From positions 1 to 23,608 of the forward strand of contig JSYX01000508.1 of the NCBI GenBank assembly GCA_000787465.1: a stretch of 23,608 bases of DNA. The letters run 5' to 3'. The notes under the pieces are model-generated. The model saw nothing but the letters and a program-made list of their open reading frames with translations. It did no database searches and was not told the origin of the DNA. Positions 1 through 9,298 of the stretch are shown here, piece by piece; position 1 is the stretch's first letter; every line of letters begins with the position of its first letter. Position numbers and translations under genes: made by a program. Origin of the DNA: Thermomucor indicae-seudaticae (lineage: Eukaryota; Mucoromycota; Mucoromycetes; Mucorales; Lichtheimiaceae).

Positions 1-195
1 GAGCACATCCAATTTCAATAAACCCTTTTATTCAGTCTCGCTGACATCTTGTCTACTTGTCTACTGTTTTTACTATTGTGCTCTATCTCAGATTGTAATA
101 TCCAGAGTACGTATGAAAAGCACAAGGTCTCTCTTCTTTTCAAGAGCTAAAGAAAAAAATCAATAGGGGTGTACTCACCACGAGCCATCACTTCC

Positions 196-1120
196 GGCAC
201 TGCTCCAGTCCTTAATGCAGCGCCTGTCTCGACTGCTACTTGGTCGGTACGAGGTGGCTTTTCTTTGCTAGACGCCGCTTGAGCTCGTCCCAGAGGTGCT
301 CAATTTGGTTAGAATCCGGACTTTTCGCGCTGGCCAGTATGTCACAGTGGGGATGCTAGTTTAATTATTCCACCGCTTGGTACACGTACCGGTATGACCA
401 CTGACGCCATCTTGTCAAAAAACGAAATACACGCCCGACGCCGAATTTCGAACCATGGGTAAGCAGGTTCTTGCCAAGATGTTGCCTTGTCCGTCTTGAT
501 CCAGGGTACCATCCATGTTGGCCAGAGGGCCTACGAAAGCAAACCAGAAACAACCCCGGATCACAACGGAAACTCTTGCCAAACCTGTGTGTGCTTTGCA
601 TGGCACGCTTCAGATAATGTGCATTGACCTTTCGGAAAACATGTCCGCGACATTCGTTCCCTCTGGCGACGCACCTTGATTCATAAGATCCAATGACCGA
701 CTACCATTTGTTCCTCGGTCCGGTCAACAAAGCTCTCGTAGTCCATTGGAAGCGTCTGGGCTTCTGCTCCCCACAGTGAAGGTAGGCTTCTTGCAAATTG
801 AACTACGCGACTGATGACCCCCAAGTTCAGGAACAGTTCTGCAGCAAGTGTTCACGGAAATCCCCCTCTTGACGCTTGAACACAATATTTCGCTTGGTGA
901 ACCCAAAGTGGGGGGTTCTCTCTGATTGTTTAGCTGAATTGCTCGCCAATCATGTTTTTCTTGTGAGCTTGCGCGGTCTTCCAGACCACTTGAGGGGTCT
1001 TTCGGCTTATGAGTATTTTGACAAGTAGCGTTCGACAGTTGAACGACTCTTTTAAGTTTCGAGCTACCGCCATCTCTCCGTAACTGAATCCGACTTGTCA
1101 AAGGCCAACGATGACAGCAT
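196..1120 (-). mobile_element. Decayed Tc1/mariner-type transposase gene
   Basis: On the minus strand this stretch reads, in the right order but with frameshifts and stops, as a Tc1/mariner transposase. The part at about 724-1080 resembles the second helix-turn-helix region (HDWRAIQLNNQREPPTL, then PELGGHQSRSSICKKPTF). At 420-600 comes the RNase-H-like core (VVIRGCFWFAFVGPLANMDG), then the stretch around the second aspartate. At about 250-330 lies the C-terminal part with the SPDSNQIEHLWDELKRRL motif of DD34D/E transposases. The first possible ATG is at 1120, but the frame breaks after 18 codons. This is a dead copy. Terminal repeats are not clear: the left end may lie outside the window, and a candidate right-end motif is at 1252-1272. 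Family assignment is confident; boundaries are approximate. Confidence 0.8.
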
Positions 1121-1251
1121 GGGTCTTACAAAGAAAAGCTGCTTTTCCTGGAGGCATAGGAGTGTTGGCAATGTCACGAAGAGCCGTTGTGAAGTGCAAG
1201 TTTAAAAGATGCAAGATCAGACGATGGCTGCTTTATATACGTCACATGAAG

Positions 1252-1476
1252 GTGTACGCAAACTTTCTGGAGCTACGTGGCCGCGTTCATTCTTACTAAT
1301 GAATTCTAGACATTTCAAACTACTTGCAATGAAGTCTAGAATGTCGACTATCTTCTACATGAATAAAAAGTTCGTTGCATGCGTTTAATGGCATGTTGCA
1401 TTCGTGCCAAAGAGAAGAATGGGTTCAAGGTCGATTTGGCGGACTTCAGCCAAGGGTGTACGCAAACTTTTTGGAG
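1252..1476 (+). repeat. Direct repeat of a 21-bp motif (possible transposon ends)
   Basis: The motif GTGTACGCAAACTTT followed by (C/T)TGGAG occurs at 1252-1272 and again at 1456-1476 in the same orientation, differing by one base. Between them lies a 9-bp inverted repeat, ATTCTAGAC at 1303-1311 and GTCTAGAAT at 1334-1342. The motif could be the terminal repeat of the adjacent Tc1/mariner relic and of a second, internally deleted copy. That is inference, since no partner in the opposite orientation was found in the window. Confidence 0.4.
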
Positions 1477-2173
1477 GGGAAGTGTAAACAGGGATCCGTT
1501 GCCGCGCAACACAAATGGTGCCAAGTTGCTCGACAGGAAGTCGTCTATTGGCAGAAGGCAGCAGGCTGATAGTATGGCATATGCCATGCTGTTGTCACTC
1601 GTTCGTGTGCTGATAGCTTGACTTTAAGGAACCGTTGTCGCCGTGGAAGACCTAGGACATCGCTGCTACAAGCGAAGATGAGGTCACTTTAAGCAACGCG
1701 AGCTGGAGCAAGGAGTAGCTGCTAATAGGAATTTAAAGCGTAGACCTCCGGAGATCAAGGGAAGGGTGAGAAGTCTGGTGCATGTTTTGGCGCCCTATGC
1801 CATGCTGTCGGCGTCCGTGTGGCCCCCAGGAAATCGAGGCCCTGATGCAACCCGCAGAATGGCATGATGGAAGTCGCGTCTGTAAACGAGAACGATCGAA
1901 GGTGGACAAATTCGCGCAAGTTAGAATACAACTCGCTCCCATCATCATCATCAGTGTATGGCCCAATCATCATGGAGGTCTTATAGCGCAAACCGTTATC
2001 TCTTTTGCTGTACCATCACGTAAAAAAAAGCTTGTTTTCCTTTCTTTCTTTTATGCAGCCACCCTTGTATTGGACCGACTGACTTCAGAGTGAAATAAAA
2101 AAAAGACCCAACTTTTAATCCACTTGCTGGATCTCCCTGTCTCAACATTTTTTTCTTTTACCTACCTTCAAAG
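1477..2173. other. Intergenic region upstream of the SOD1 gene
   Basis: I see no gene here. Short open frames exist but show no recognisable motif. A 14-bp palindrome (ATGGCATATGCCAT) lies near 1574-1587. The last 70 bp before the start at 2174 are rich in T and C (runs of A then pyrimidines), as is common directly upstream of fungal starts, and probably hold the 5' leader and core promoter of the superoxide dismutase gene. Confidence 0.4.
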
Positions 2174-2827
2174 ATGGTTAAAGCCGTTGCAGTGATGCGT
2201 GGTGACACGCCCGTTACGGGTGTAGTGTATTTTGAACAATCGTCCGAGAACGGTCCTACCACGATTGAAGGCACGCTTCGTAACCTGACGCCTGGCAAGC
2301 ATGGATTCCATGTCCATGAATTTGGTGACAATACAAATGGTACGTTCTTTCTTTTCGGACCTGATATGGATTGCTTATCTTTCTTATTTTTTACAGGCTG
2401 CACATCGGCTGGAGCCCATTTCAACCCTTTCAAAAAGACGCACGGCGGTCCAGATGATGAAGAACGTCATTTGGGTGACTTTGGCAACGTCGAGGCAGAT
2501 AGCCAAGGAGTTGCAAAGTTCAAGTTGACGGATAGGATGGCGACTTTGCATGGTTCAAACTCTATTCTAGGGTAAATGAAACCCTTCCCTTTTCTTTTCT
2601 TCGCATAAACGACAGCGATTGATTCACCATGGAAATTTTTAGACGCACTATCGTTGTCCATGCTGATCCAGATGACCTTGGCCGTGGAAATAATGAAGAA
2701 AGTAAGAAAACAGGCAATGCAGGTGCACGCTTTGCTTGCGGTGTTATTGGAGGTAATTTGTTGTTATATATTGTCCGTTGCGCACAAATTATTAATACTT
2801 TTTTTTACAGTGGCCCAAAGCCAATGA
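2174..2827 (+). CDS. SOD1: Cu/Zn superoxide dismutase (cytosolic type)
   Basis: Converts superoxide to oxygen and hydrogen peroxide. Four exons (2174-2339, 2397-2571, 2643-2752, 2811-2827) join in frame to 155 residues, the usual length for this family. The first intron is 57 nt and has no stop, so an unspliced frame looks open, but splicing restores the conserved [14 protein letters not shown]. Visible metal ligands are [10 protein letters not shown] (Cu), AHFNP (bridging His), [15 protein letters not shown] (Zn) and [12 protein letters not shown] (Cu), plus the [20 protein letters not shown] end with the disulfide cysteine. The start is the first ATG and gives the normal N-terminus [10 protein letters not shown]. 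No signal peptide, so cytosolic/intermembrane-space type. It converges with the methyltransferase gene, leaving only 91 bp between stop codons. The last exon encodes just five residues plus the stop. Confidence 0.96.
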
Positions 2828-2918
2828 CCTATATGATATATGATAACGATTTGCAAAATTTTTTGTAAATAAAACAATGATGCAGTGGTGTTGAAAAGTC
2901 TGTGGAAATAAGGGGAAT

Positions 2919-4124
2919 TCAGAGTTCATTGCCAATCGTGACCCAATAGTCGCGAAGATTGTTTTTGCGACCAAAAATCTCGAGGTATTTGCCTATGAAA
3001 AACAAGTTAAATGACTGCGCTCGTTATCCAATGTATTTATTTATTTACCATCTGGCACAAGCTCTTCGATAAGTTCATAGAGTTCTTCTGGCTTTTGACT
3101 TTGTCCTCGTCGTTCCGAGAAGATAACATCTGAACCGACAGAATGCCTACAATTCGGTGGATCTTCACCCTTTGTTTTTTCATTCATGCATGAGTATTCT
3201 ATCTGTCTTTTTTTTCCCACCAATACCAGCAAACCTTTTTGCCAACCAAGCAAGTCTCCTTTGCATGCTGAAGATAATATCCGTGACCTTTGGCCATACG
3301 ACGATTCACGGTCTGTTTCACCCAAGTGATATCATCTACATACCTACAATCGATGAGCCAAAACAGTCGTTCCCCATGTTTGTATAACATATACTTACGT
3401 ATATCCCCATCGCTCCATCAATTCAAACGCTTTGGCATACTTGTTATTGATAACCCAAATAAAGAGGAACCCGTTCTTTTGCAGTTTTGGTATTGGTATC
3501 TCTTCAATGCAGACATCCGGCAGTTGCTGATAAGCAATGGCCACCTAATAGCACGCCAAAGAAACCATTAGACTTGAACGTTTGTGTGTCATTCTGTTAT
3601 TATGAGTTATTGTTATTCACCTACACCACGTGTGGGAGCATGCGTTGCCAGCTGCCAGGGGGGATCAGCTACAATGACGTCAAATTGCACTTCAGCAGCT
3701 AAAGCCTAAGATAACAACGTTTTCGGGTAATAAGTTTTCTTCTGGCAGGGGAGTTCAGCCGTGTTCGGCGGGGGGAAACTCACATCCCAGTCAAAGTTCA
3801 TGACATTGGCCTTGATGGGTACACACCATTCAGGGGCTTCAAATTCTTCCAAGTCTATACATATAAAAAAAGTTTATAACATGTATGCCATAGTCAGTCA
3901 GTCAGTTACATACCTTGCTCGTCAAGTTCTTCTTCAACCTTCTCTTTGGCGGATCCATGAACCCGTTCCTCGAGCTGACTGATTTCCGTTTGCAGAGCAT
4001 CAATCTGCAGCTGCAGCTCAATCTCTTTCTCCAATAATTTCTTGAGTGCTACGTCGGTTACAATGTCTTGGTCATATTCGTCGAGATCAAAATTCGATGA
4101 CGGAGTGCCTTCTCTTGAAGACAT
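2919..4124 (-). CDS. MT-A70-family N6-adenine methyltransferase, MTA1-like candidate
   Basis: Seven exons (4124-3914, 3854-3784, 3705-3625, 3544-3399, 3343-3235, 3169-3049, 2992-2919) join in frame to 270 residues. Residues 15-70 are acidic and heptad-like (probable coiled coil). The MT-A70 domain follows: FDVIVADPPW with the catalytic DPPW at about 108-111, then NGFLFIWVINNKYAKAFELM, WGYTYVDDITWVKQ, HAKETCLVGKKG, GSDVIFSERRGQSQKPEELYELIEELVPDGKYLEIFGR and YWVTIGNEL. The family transfers methyl from SAM to adenine N6. METTL3/IME4 proteins carry CCCH fingers and a different sequence after DPPW; here DPPW is followed by QLATHAPTRGVAIAYQQLPD and there are no fingers. From memory this resembles the MTA1 DNA methyltransferases of ciliates and early fungi; that placement is inference, the MT-A70 fold is not. 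The intron between 3234 and 3170 has a weak donor (GTTTGC). Divergent from the SUR7-like gene, 269 bp away. Confidence 0.85.
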
Positions 4125-4393
4125 GGCGGTAGACACGCGTAAAAAAACTAAAATTCGGGCAGTAATTACCCGCGCTCTTTTTTTCTTTGGGACGCGACGA
4201 CGCGCCAGAGGTCCGCGCACAGAAAAAAGGGTGTGGGGTTTCAGCAAACTTTTTAAAAGGAAAGTTGACAGGGTTGTATGCGCATGGGTTATATTGGCAT
4301 AGAGCAGGGGAGATGCAACTCAAAGGCATCCCAGTGTTAAAGGCCAAAAAAAAGAAGGGTTGCTTTCTTGCTTTTCTTTCTAAACAAACAATC

Positions 4394-5390
4394 ATGTTTA
4401 GACTCTGCGCGTTTTTGGCATCGGTATTCTTATTGTTTGCTTTTCTATTCCAACTATTCGTCTTGATTGGCGGTGCTTCGAACAAGGACTTCCTTCGAAG
4501 CATGTACTTTAACCGATTCTATAACCATGCTGAAGACAAGATTTACGACGCCAACCTGTGGTAAGCTCTCTCTCGCATGATAGTATGTAACACACGCTAA
4601 GCTGATATATGACCATGATAAAAAAAGGACGTATTGCTCTGGAACCGCCAACCACATCAATTATTGCTCGGGTACCAAGGGTGCATTCAATTGGGCTACC
4701 ACACCCGAAGTGAGCCAATACATTCCGGATGCCTATACTCGCGGAAAATGGGCCAATCTTTACAGAACACTTTTGGCCACGGTTTTTATCGGTACAGGCA
4801 TGAGCCTGATTGGATGGCTGGCGACCTTACCCTTTTGCTGCGTGCCCGTACGCAGTAAACTGGGAACGGGCATCGGCTTGTCGACCTATACATTCGTCAA
4901 TCTGCTCTTTACGCTGGCGTCCTGGATTATCGCCATGACACTGATTGTCTCGATCAACAAGACCTTGATCGGAAGTCCTTGGACGGGTGCGGCAGGCAAT
5001 TCGCTCTGGGTCACCATCTGTGCTATCGGTTCGCTTGTCATTGCCTACTTGTGCTTGAGTGGCATGTGTTGTGCGGGTCGTGGTGGCAGCGGTGGTGCCC
5101 GTGTGGGTGCTGAAGGCTTCGGGATCAAGCAAAATCGTCGCAACAGCCGTGGTCGACGAGGTCTCTTTGGCAAACGCAAAACGAACGGCGATGACTATTA
5201 TGATAGTAACAGACATTTGCCAACAACCATGCAACAACGACCACAGTCTTTCCAACAGCAACAGCAGCCGCAGCCGCCGTCTGGTAGCATCCTCAACAAT
5301 CCCGCTGGGCCTTTCGGTAACACTAGCAACGTCAATATGACAGAAGCTGGTCCCTCCACTGGTCAACAACCCAATGTGGCTCATCCATAA
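4394..5390 (+). CDS. SUR7/PalI (Rim9)-like four-helix plasma membrane protein
   Basis: Two exons (4394-4560 and 4628-5390) give 309 residues. Helix 1 is at about 4-27, followed by an extracellular loop with DANLWTYCSGTANHINYCSG, a W...C...C pattern like that of claudin-type SUR7/PalI proteins. Helices 2-4 are at YRTLLATVFIGTGMSLIGWL, FVNLLFTLASWIIAMTLIV and SLWVTICAIGSLVIAYLCLS. The cytosolic tail of about 120 residues has a basic glycine/arginine stretch (NRRNSRGRRGLFGKRK) and a Q/P-rich segment, probably disordered. Fungal members sit in the plasma membrane, in eisosome-type domains or in ambient-pH sensing with PalH; which applies here cannot be told. The intron splits codon W56. The gene shares a 269-bp divergent spacer with the methyltransferase gene and is convergent with the twinfilin gene (142 bp between stops). 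Confidence 0.75.
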
Positions 5391-5532
5391 AGCCTGACTT
5401 TTACTTTTTCTTGTTTACTTCTTCTTTTAGTACGCCATAACTAATCTCTAGACGTTTTGGGTGCCTCAATTGAACGTAACTTTAAAGTTTCTTAATACAA
5501 GTCTTGTTTTTAAACAAAAACTGTCTTGTTTT

Positions 5533-7189
5533 TCACTGTTCTGAGGAGGCCGCGGCAGCTGCGGTTGTTGTTGGAGGACGTCGTCTACCAGGTGCAACTG
5601 GACGCTTGAATCCTCCTTGGCTTGGTCCGCTTAACATCTGTATACGTTGACCAACCAGACTGATCCCGCCGTCATTGACTGGTTGTTCAGACGATGGATG
5701 ATACATTTCATCCACGAGATATTCTTTTGTAAGGTCAGAAGGATCACTCGTTTCAAGCTGCAATATGACTCAGTGTCTCCCCCAGCTATTACTATTGTCG
5801 GAAAGATTTATATAGCTCACCTTCTTTGTCACTTTGACACCAGCATCATTCTCGGCGGCAGTAACGACATTTGCTTTTGACGAAGAGTATAACATACGTT
5901 CTCTAATTTTCGAGGAGGACGGACATGTATAAATAAAGACTTGTACGTAGAGTCGCTTTTCAGTTAGCATAACCAACTGTGGATCAAGACTCGGCATTAT
6001 TTACCTATGGCTTCTTTGTCTTCATGTTCAAAAACGTAAAACGTGAAGCGAGGTGCGTCTGCTGGAATGCTGGAGGAGATATTGTCCGCTTCAATATTGT
6101 AGGCTGTATCGAGTTCAATGGTTTCTTTGTTTAAAAGCTTTTATAGATACTTGTAAGACGCGGTTCACGTATTCCCCCCCGTCTTGCATCATTTACCAAG
6201 GACACAAAGTTATGGGTTCGTTCTTGTTTGGATTTGACGAGTTCTTTCAAGGCTTCTTGTGCCTTCTCTGTCAAAGGGAAGACGATACCAGGCGCGTACG
6301 ATTTCCGTGCTGTAGTGCCTTGATAATCGGACACTGCTTTGGCCTTTTGAAAAAAATAATACAGACGTCAGGTCGATAAAGTTGCAAGTAGAAAAAATGA
6401 GAGCGACACTCACTTCAGCCAACTTGATCTCGGCAAGTTCTCGCTCTCTCTGCGTTAACGGAGCCTCTGCATTTTTATGTGCCAAATGCTTCTTGTATCC
6501 ATCCCATGTGAATTCAGACTACCGGGAAGAAAAAAAGAACCACCATAAGCCATTGAGACTCATCAAGGTACAAGTATACGTTTCCGAAGAAGATCTCACC
6601 TTGGTTGTGCCATAGATATTGTCAGTAAAGCGATAATCACCTAGTTCTTTGGTCAAGGTAGCCCTGGTCGAAGCATACAGCATTTTATCCCGAATTTTGG
6701 CATGGTCAGGCACGTAGCTCAAAAAGAGCCAGTTGTATTCTCCAGCCTCGTTCTTTTCGTCCAGTCGCACCAGGATGTAGGAAGGCTTGTCGTCTTCCAG
6801 GTACGACACTACATGTTCGTAATCTGCTTACGCAGTCATCAGCTGTCTGGCCCTCCTCCTTCAGAGTGTGAAAAGAAAACGTTTGCTCATTGACCTTTCT
6901 CGAATGTCGATTCTACTGGTGTTTGCCCGTTGGGTTCAAGTGACTCTACGTAACAATAACTAGTCTCAGCTGGCTTCTTTTTTTTTCTTGCTTCACCCCA
7001 CGTCATGTCCTTCTACTGACCATTCAAGATGGAGACACGAAGGATGCGAACATTGCCTTCAGAGACGGCAGATGCAAATGCTTTCGACAGCTCCTCGGAA
7101 ACTGTTTTGCATGGTCAGGTTTACTACTACGTATTTGCGTGCAGGACGTTTATTGTATGGATACCTTTGATACCACTTTGATGAGACAT
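5533..7189 (-). CDS. TWF1: Twinfilin, actin monomer-binding/capping protein
   Basis: Nine exons can be joined to a protein of about 369 residues. Exon 1 (7189-7165) encodes only MSHQSGIK and continues into VSEELSKAFASAVSEGNVRILRVSILN, the start of ADF-homology domain 1. This goes on through ESLEPNGQTPVESTFEK, DYEHVVSYLEDDKPSYILVRLDEKNEAG, NWLFLSYVPDHAKIRDKMLYASTRATL and the linker EFTWDGYKKHL. ADF-H domain 2 includes YAPGIVFPLTEKAQEALKEL, NKETIELDTAY, RFTFYVFEHEDKEAIVFIYTCPSS and KIRERMLYSSSKANVV. The tail (RIQMLSGPSQGGFKRPVAPGRRRPP) is basic and proline-rich, as in other twinfilins where it contacts capping protein. Twinfilins bind ADP-actin monomers and filament ends at the cell cortex. The tiny first exon is why the start is easy to miss. 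Exon junctions were chosen by frame and GT/AG sites. Confidence 0.92.
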
Positions 7190-7831
7190 GGCAGAAGAGC
7201 TGTGGACAGTGGTTTGTGCGACAACTGTGTCGGAACGTTGTTACGTACTCGTCGGAGGTGCGTCATGCAAAGGCACTGGTGCAGTGCAATAAGTCTAAAA
7301 AGGACAGTTATTATTGCTGTCGAGATTGGGACTACAGGAGCTTTTACGCAAAGGCATAGATGCTTGTGCTTATCTTAATACCATTGTGTGTAATACGCTA
7401 GCGGGGATTGGGATACGGTCCACTTATAGGATTGCCCTTTGACATGATAGCTTGCATTGCACTCATGTTGATATTCTGCTGTTCAGCAATTACCTTCAGT
7501 GTCAGGAAGAACAATGGTGGATGCTGCAAATATATGCACTATGGTGATGAAAAAGGAGTTTACTATCAGCTATATACACATAAGAATCGTAGATTTAACG
7601 GCCTCTGTGGCAAAGCTACGCAGTGAACGTCCCTACAAATGTCTATTTCCTTTTACAACATTGCACTATCCACTTTGCAGTTCTTTGCAAGGTGCCAAAA
7701 AAGTACAAACAGGAGCCAAAGTGGCGGAGACTGAAGCAATTACTTATTGTCCATCATGCTGGTGATTCATTAGGAAACACGTTTTCTGGCTCTTTTCCTT
7801 TCTCCTTTTTTTTTTCACCAACACTTTTTTC
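7190..7831. promoter_or_regulatory. Divergent spacer between twinfilin gene and ORF 7832
   Basis: No recognisable gene. Several short open frames of 60-90 codons occur, but none has a known motif or a good intron structure. The spacer must contain the twinfilin 5' region and ends with a pyrimidine-rich run (7790-7828) directly before the ATG at 7832, typical of a fungal core promoter/leader. No specific factor site is claimed. Confidence 0.35.
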
Positions 7832-8332
7832 ATGATGGGATTTTTTCAGACTATTCTATCTCAATTTTCTGCATGGCGCAACAAGCAACGGCAAGAGGAA
7901 GAAGAACAAGTAGAGGAATCACAACCAGCGTCTCAGCAAAGGCCTAAGCCAGAGGAACCATCCTCTCCTGTAAGAAGAAGCGACGACGACGACGACAACA
8001 GCAGCAGCAAACATCTTCCTCCTCCTTCTCCTTCGATACCAACAACAAACGATAAACAACCCGCCGTGGCAATGGATAAACTCGAATTTGCAGCATCCCG
8101 GGACTTGGCTCTATTTCTTGGAGACCATCTGGCACCTTCCAACACCAAAGATCTAGTCAGGTTTCCTTCGCTTGAATGTCTATCCACCGTCGTCAACAAC
8201 CATCCAGCCGTGCCCAAGACCTTACCAAAAAAGAAGACGACCAGTCGAATGCCACTTTATCGTCCGAAATCCATTGCGGCTTTACGTATAAGACGGCCAT
8301 CTGCTTCGGATATCACTACTGCCCCAAAATGA
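7832..8332 (+). CDS. Unrecognised 166-residue protein, probably disordered
   Basis: A single uninterrupted frame follows a long T/C-rich tract ending just before the ATG (two ATGs in tandem). The N-terminus MMGFFQTILSQFSAW is amphipathic/hydrophobic. It is followed by a glutamine/glutamate-rich stretch (KQRQEEEEQVEE), proline-rich and poly-aspartate parts (PVRRSDDDDDNSSSKHL) and a better-structured segment (MDKLEFAASRDLALFLGDHL). The end is basic (TLPKKKTTSRMPLYRPKSIAALRIRRPSASDI). I recognise no family. RRPSASD could be a basophilic kinase site, but this is only a pattern. The promoter-like upstream sequence and strongly biased composition argue for a real small gene; chance cannot be excluded because simple repeats keep frames open. 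Confidence 0.5.
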   Translation: MMGFFQTILSQFSAWRNKQRQEEEEQVEESQPASQQRPKPEEPSSPVRRSDDDDDNSSSKHLPPPSPSIPTTNDKQPAVAMDKLEFAASRDLALFLGDHLAPSNTKDLVRFPSLECLSTVVNNHPAVPKTLPKKKTTSRMPLYRPKSIAALRIRRPSASDITTAPK

Positions 8333-9298
8333 TCCATAGATTTGTGCGCGCCCGGTTGGTTCCATGTACTACTCGAGCATTTATCTCTACTTTAGTCGTT
8401 TATTATTATTATTATTCTACAATAACACCTTTTTTTCTTCATGAAACGAGGACATATTAGGCAGAGGATTAAGGGGGGTCCCTGTTGCCTGTTTTCCTTT
8501 CCAGCAGGAGGACCACCTGAATTCCAAGGTAATAACCAACGTTCTGTCGAGGTGTGCTACCAAATTTGTACCGTGACCATTTTTCCTCGAGAGAGTGGGT
8601 CGATTCAAAACCGTTCAAGAAAGAGAGAGAGCGACTCGGTTGAGAACCAGCATGTCGTGATACGAGTGTTATTGAAAGGAATCAGGGGTTTTCCACAGTC
8701 ATTAACAGTACGTTGGCCGAGACAGCTTACGTCGCATGATTGCAGCAAACCGTTGCACAGAGAGAGAGCACTTTATGACGATCCACTGGATCGTCATGTT
8801 GACAGAGATGCTGAATATTGTTAACGTGGCATGATTCATGAGCTTGCAGCGAGCCCTTTCCAAAAAAACCTGGATACATTTACTTGGTGCGAACATGCTT
8901 TACCCAAAAGCCAAAAGAAAGATGGCATTTCGTGCAAAAGGTTCGTCGCCAGCAGCGCCGAAACATCCAAAAGCAAACAACTTGTATAGAAATGCACCGA
9001 TCAGTGCGTGCTTAACGAAAATCACACAGGTAACCTTTCAGAAGTCTTGGAATGCAGGAAATATGCACTTGATATGACATTGTGATTAAGCATGAACCTT
9101 GACGAAGAGAAGCCAGAGAATTCGTCAATGGATGCATCTGCAGTGCTGATCCTCCTTTTCACTAACTCTGTGAGATCCCGCCACTTGATGATCAAGAACA
9201 ACGATATGCCCAAGTCCTTGGTTATATGTAGAATCTTGAACCGCAAATCAAGTTGCATCAAATGTTTAATATTAGTCAATGTATATATCGCAGTAACA
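8333..9298. other. Gene-poor spacer with short palindrome
   Basis: I found no supportable gene. Open frames of 60-127 codons (for example 8441-8824 on the plus strand and 9022-9336 on the minus strand) have no recognisable motif. An 11-bp perfect inverted repeat with a 1-base centre (ATGACGATCCA-C-TGGATCGTCAT) is near 8776-8798. It lies between two similar blocks, ACGTCGCATGATT at about 8730 and ACGTGGCATGATT at about 8824, each followed by GCAGC. This may be old transposon debris. The left part probably holds the 3' UTR of the ORF ending at 8332. Confidence 0.35.

Noticed and set aside
4087..4503. 138-codon minus-strand frame crossing the start of the methyltransferase and SUR7-like genes
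   Set aside because: It lies in the divergent promoter and overlaps both starts; the text has no family resemblance and is low in complexity (AAAAA/TTTTT runs).
4827..5384. 185-codon minus-strand frame opposite the SUR7-like gene
   Set aside because: It is the antisense of a well-supported coding exon with four membrane helices and has no motif of its own.
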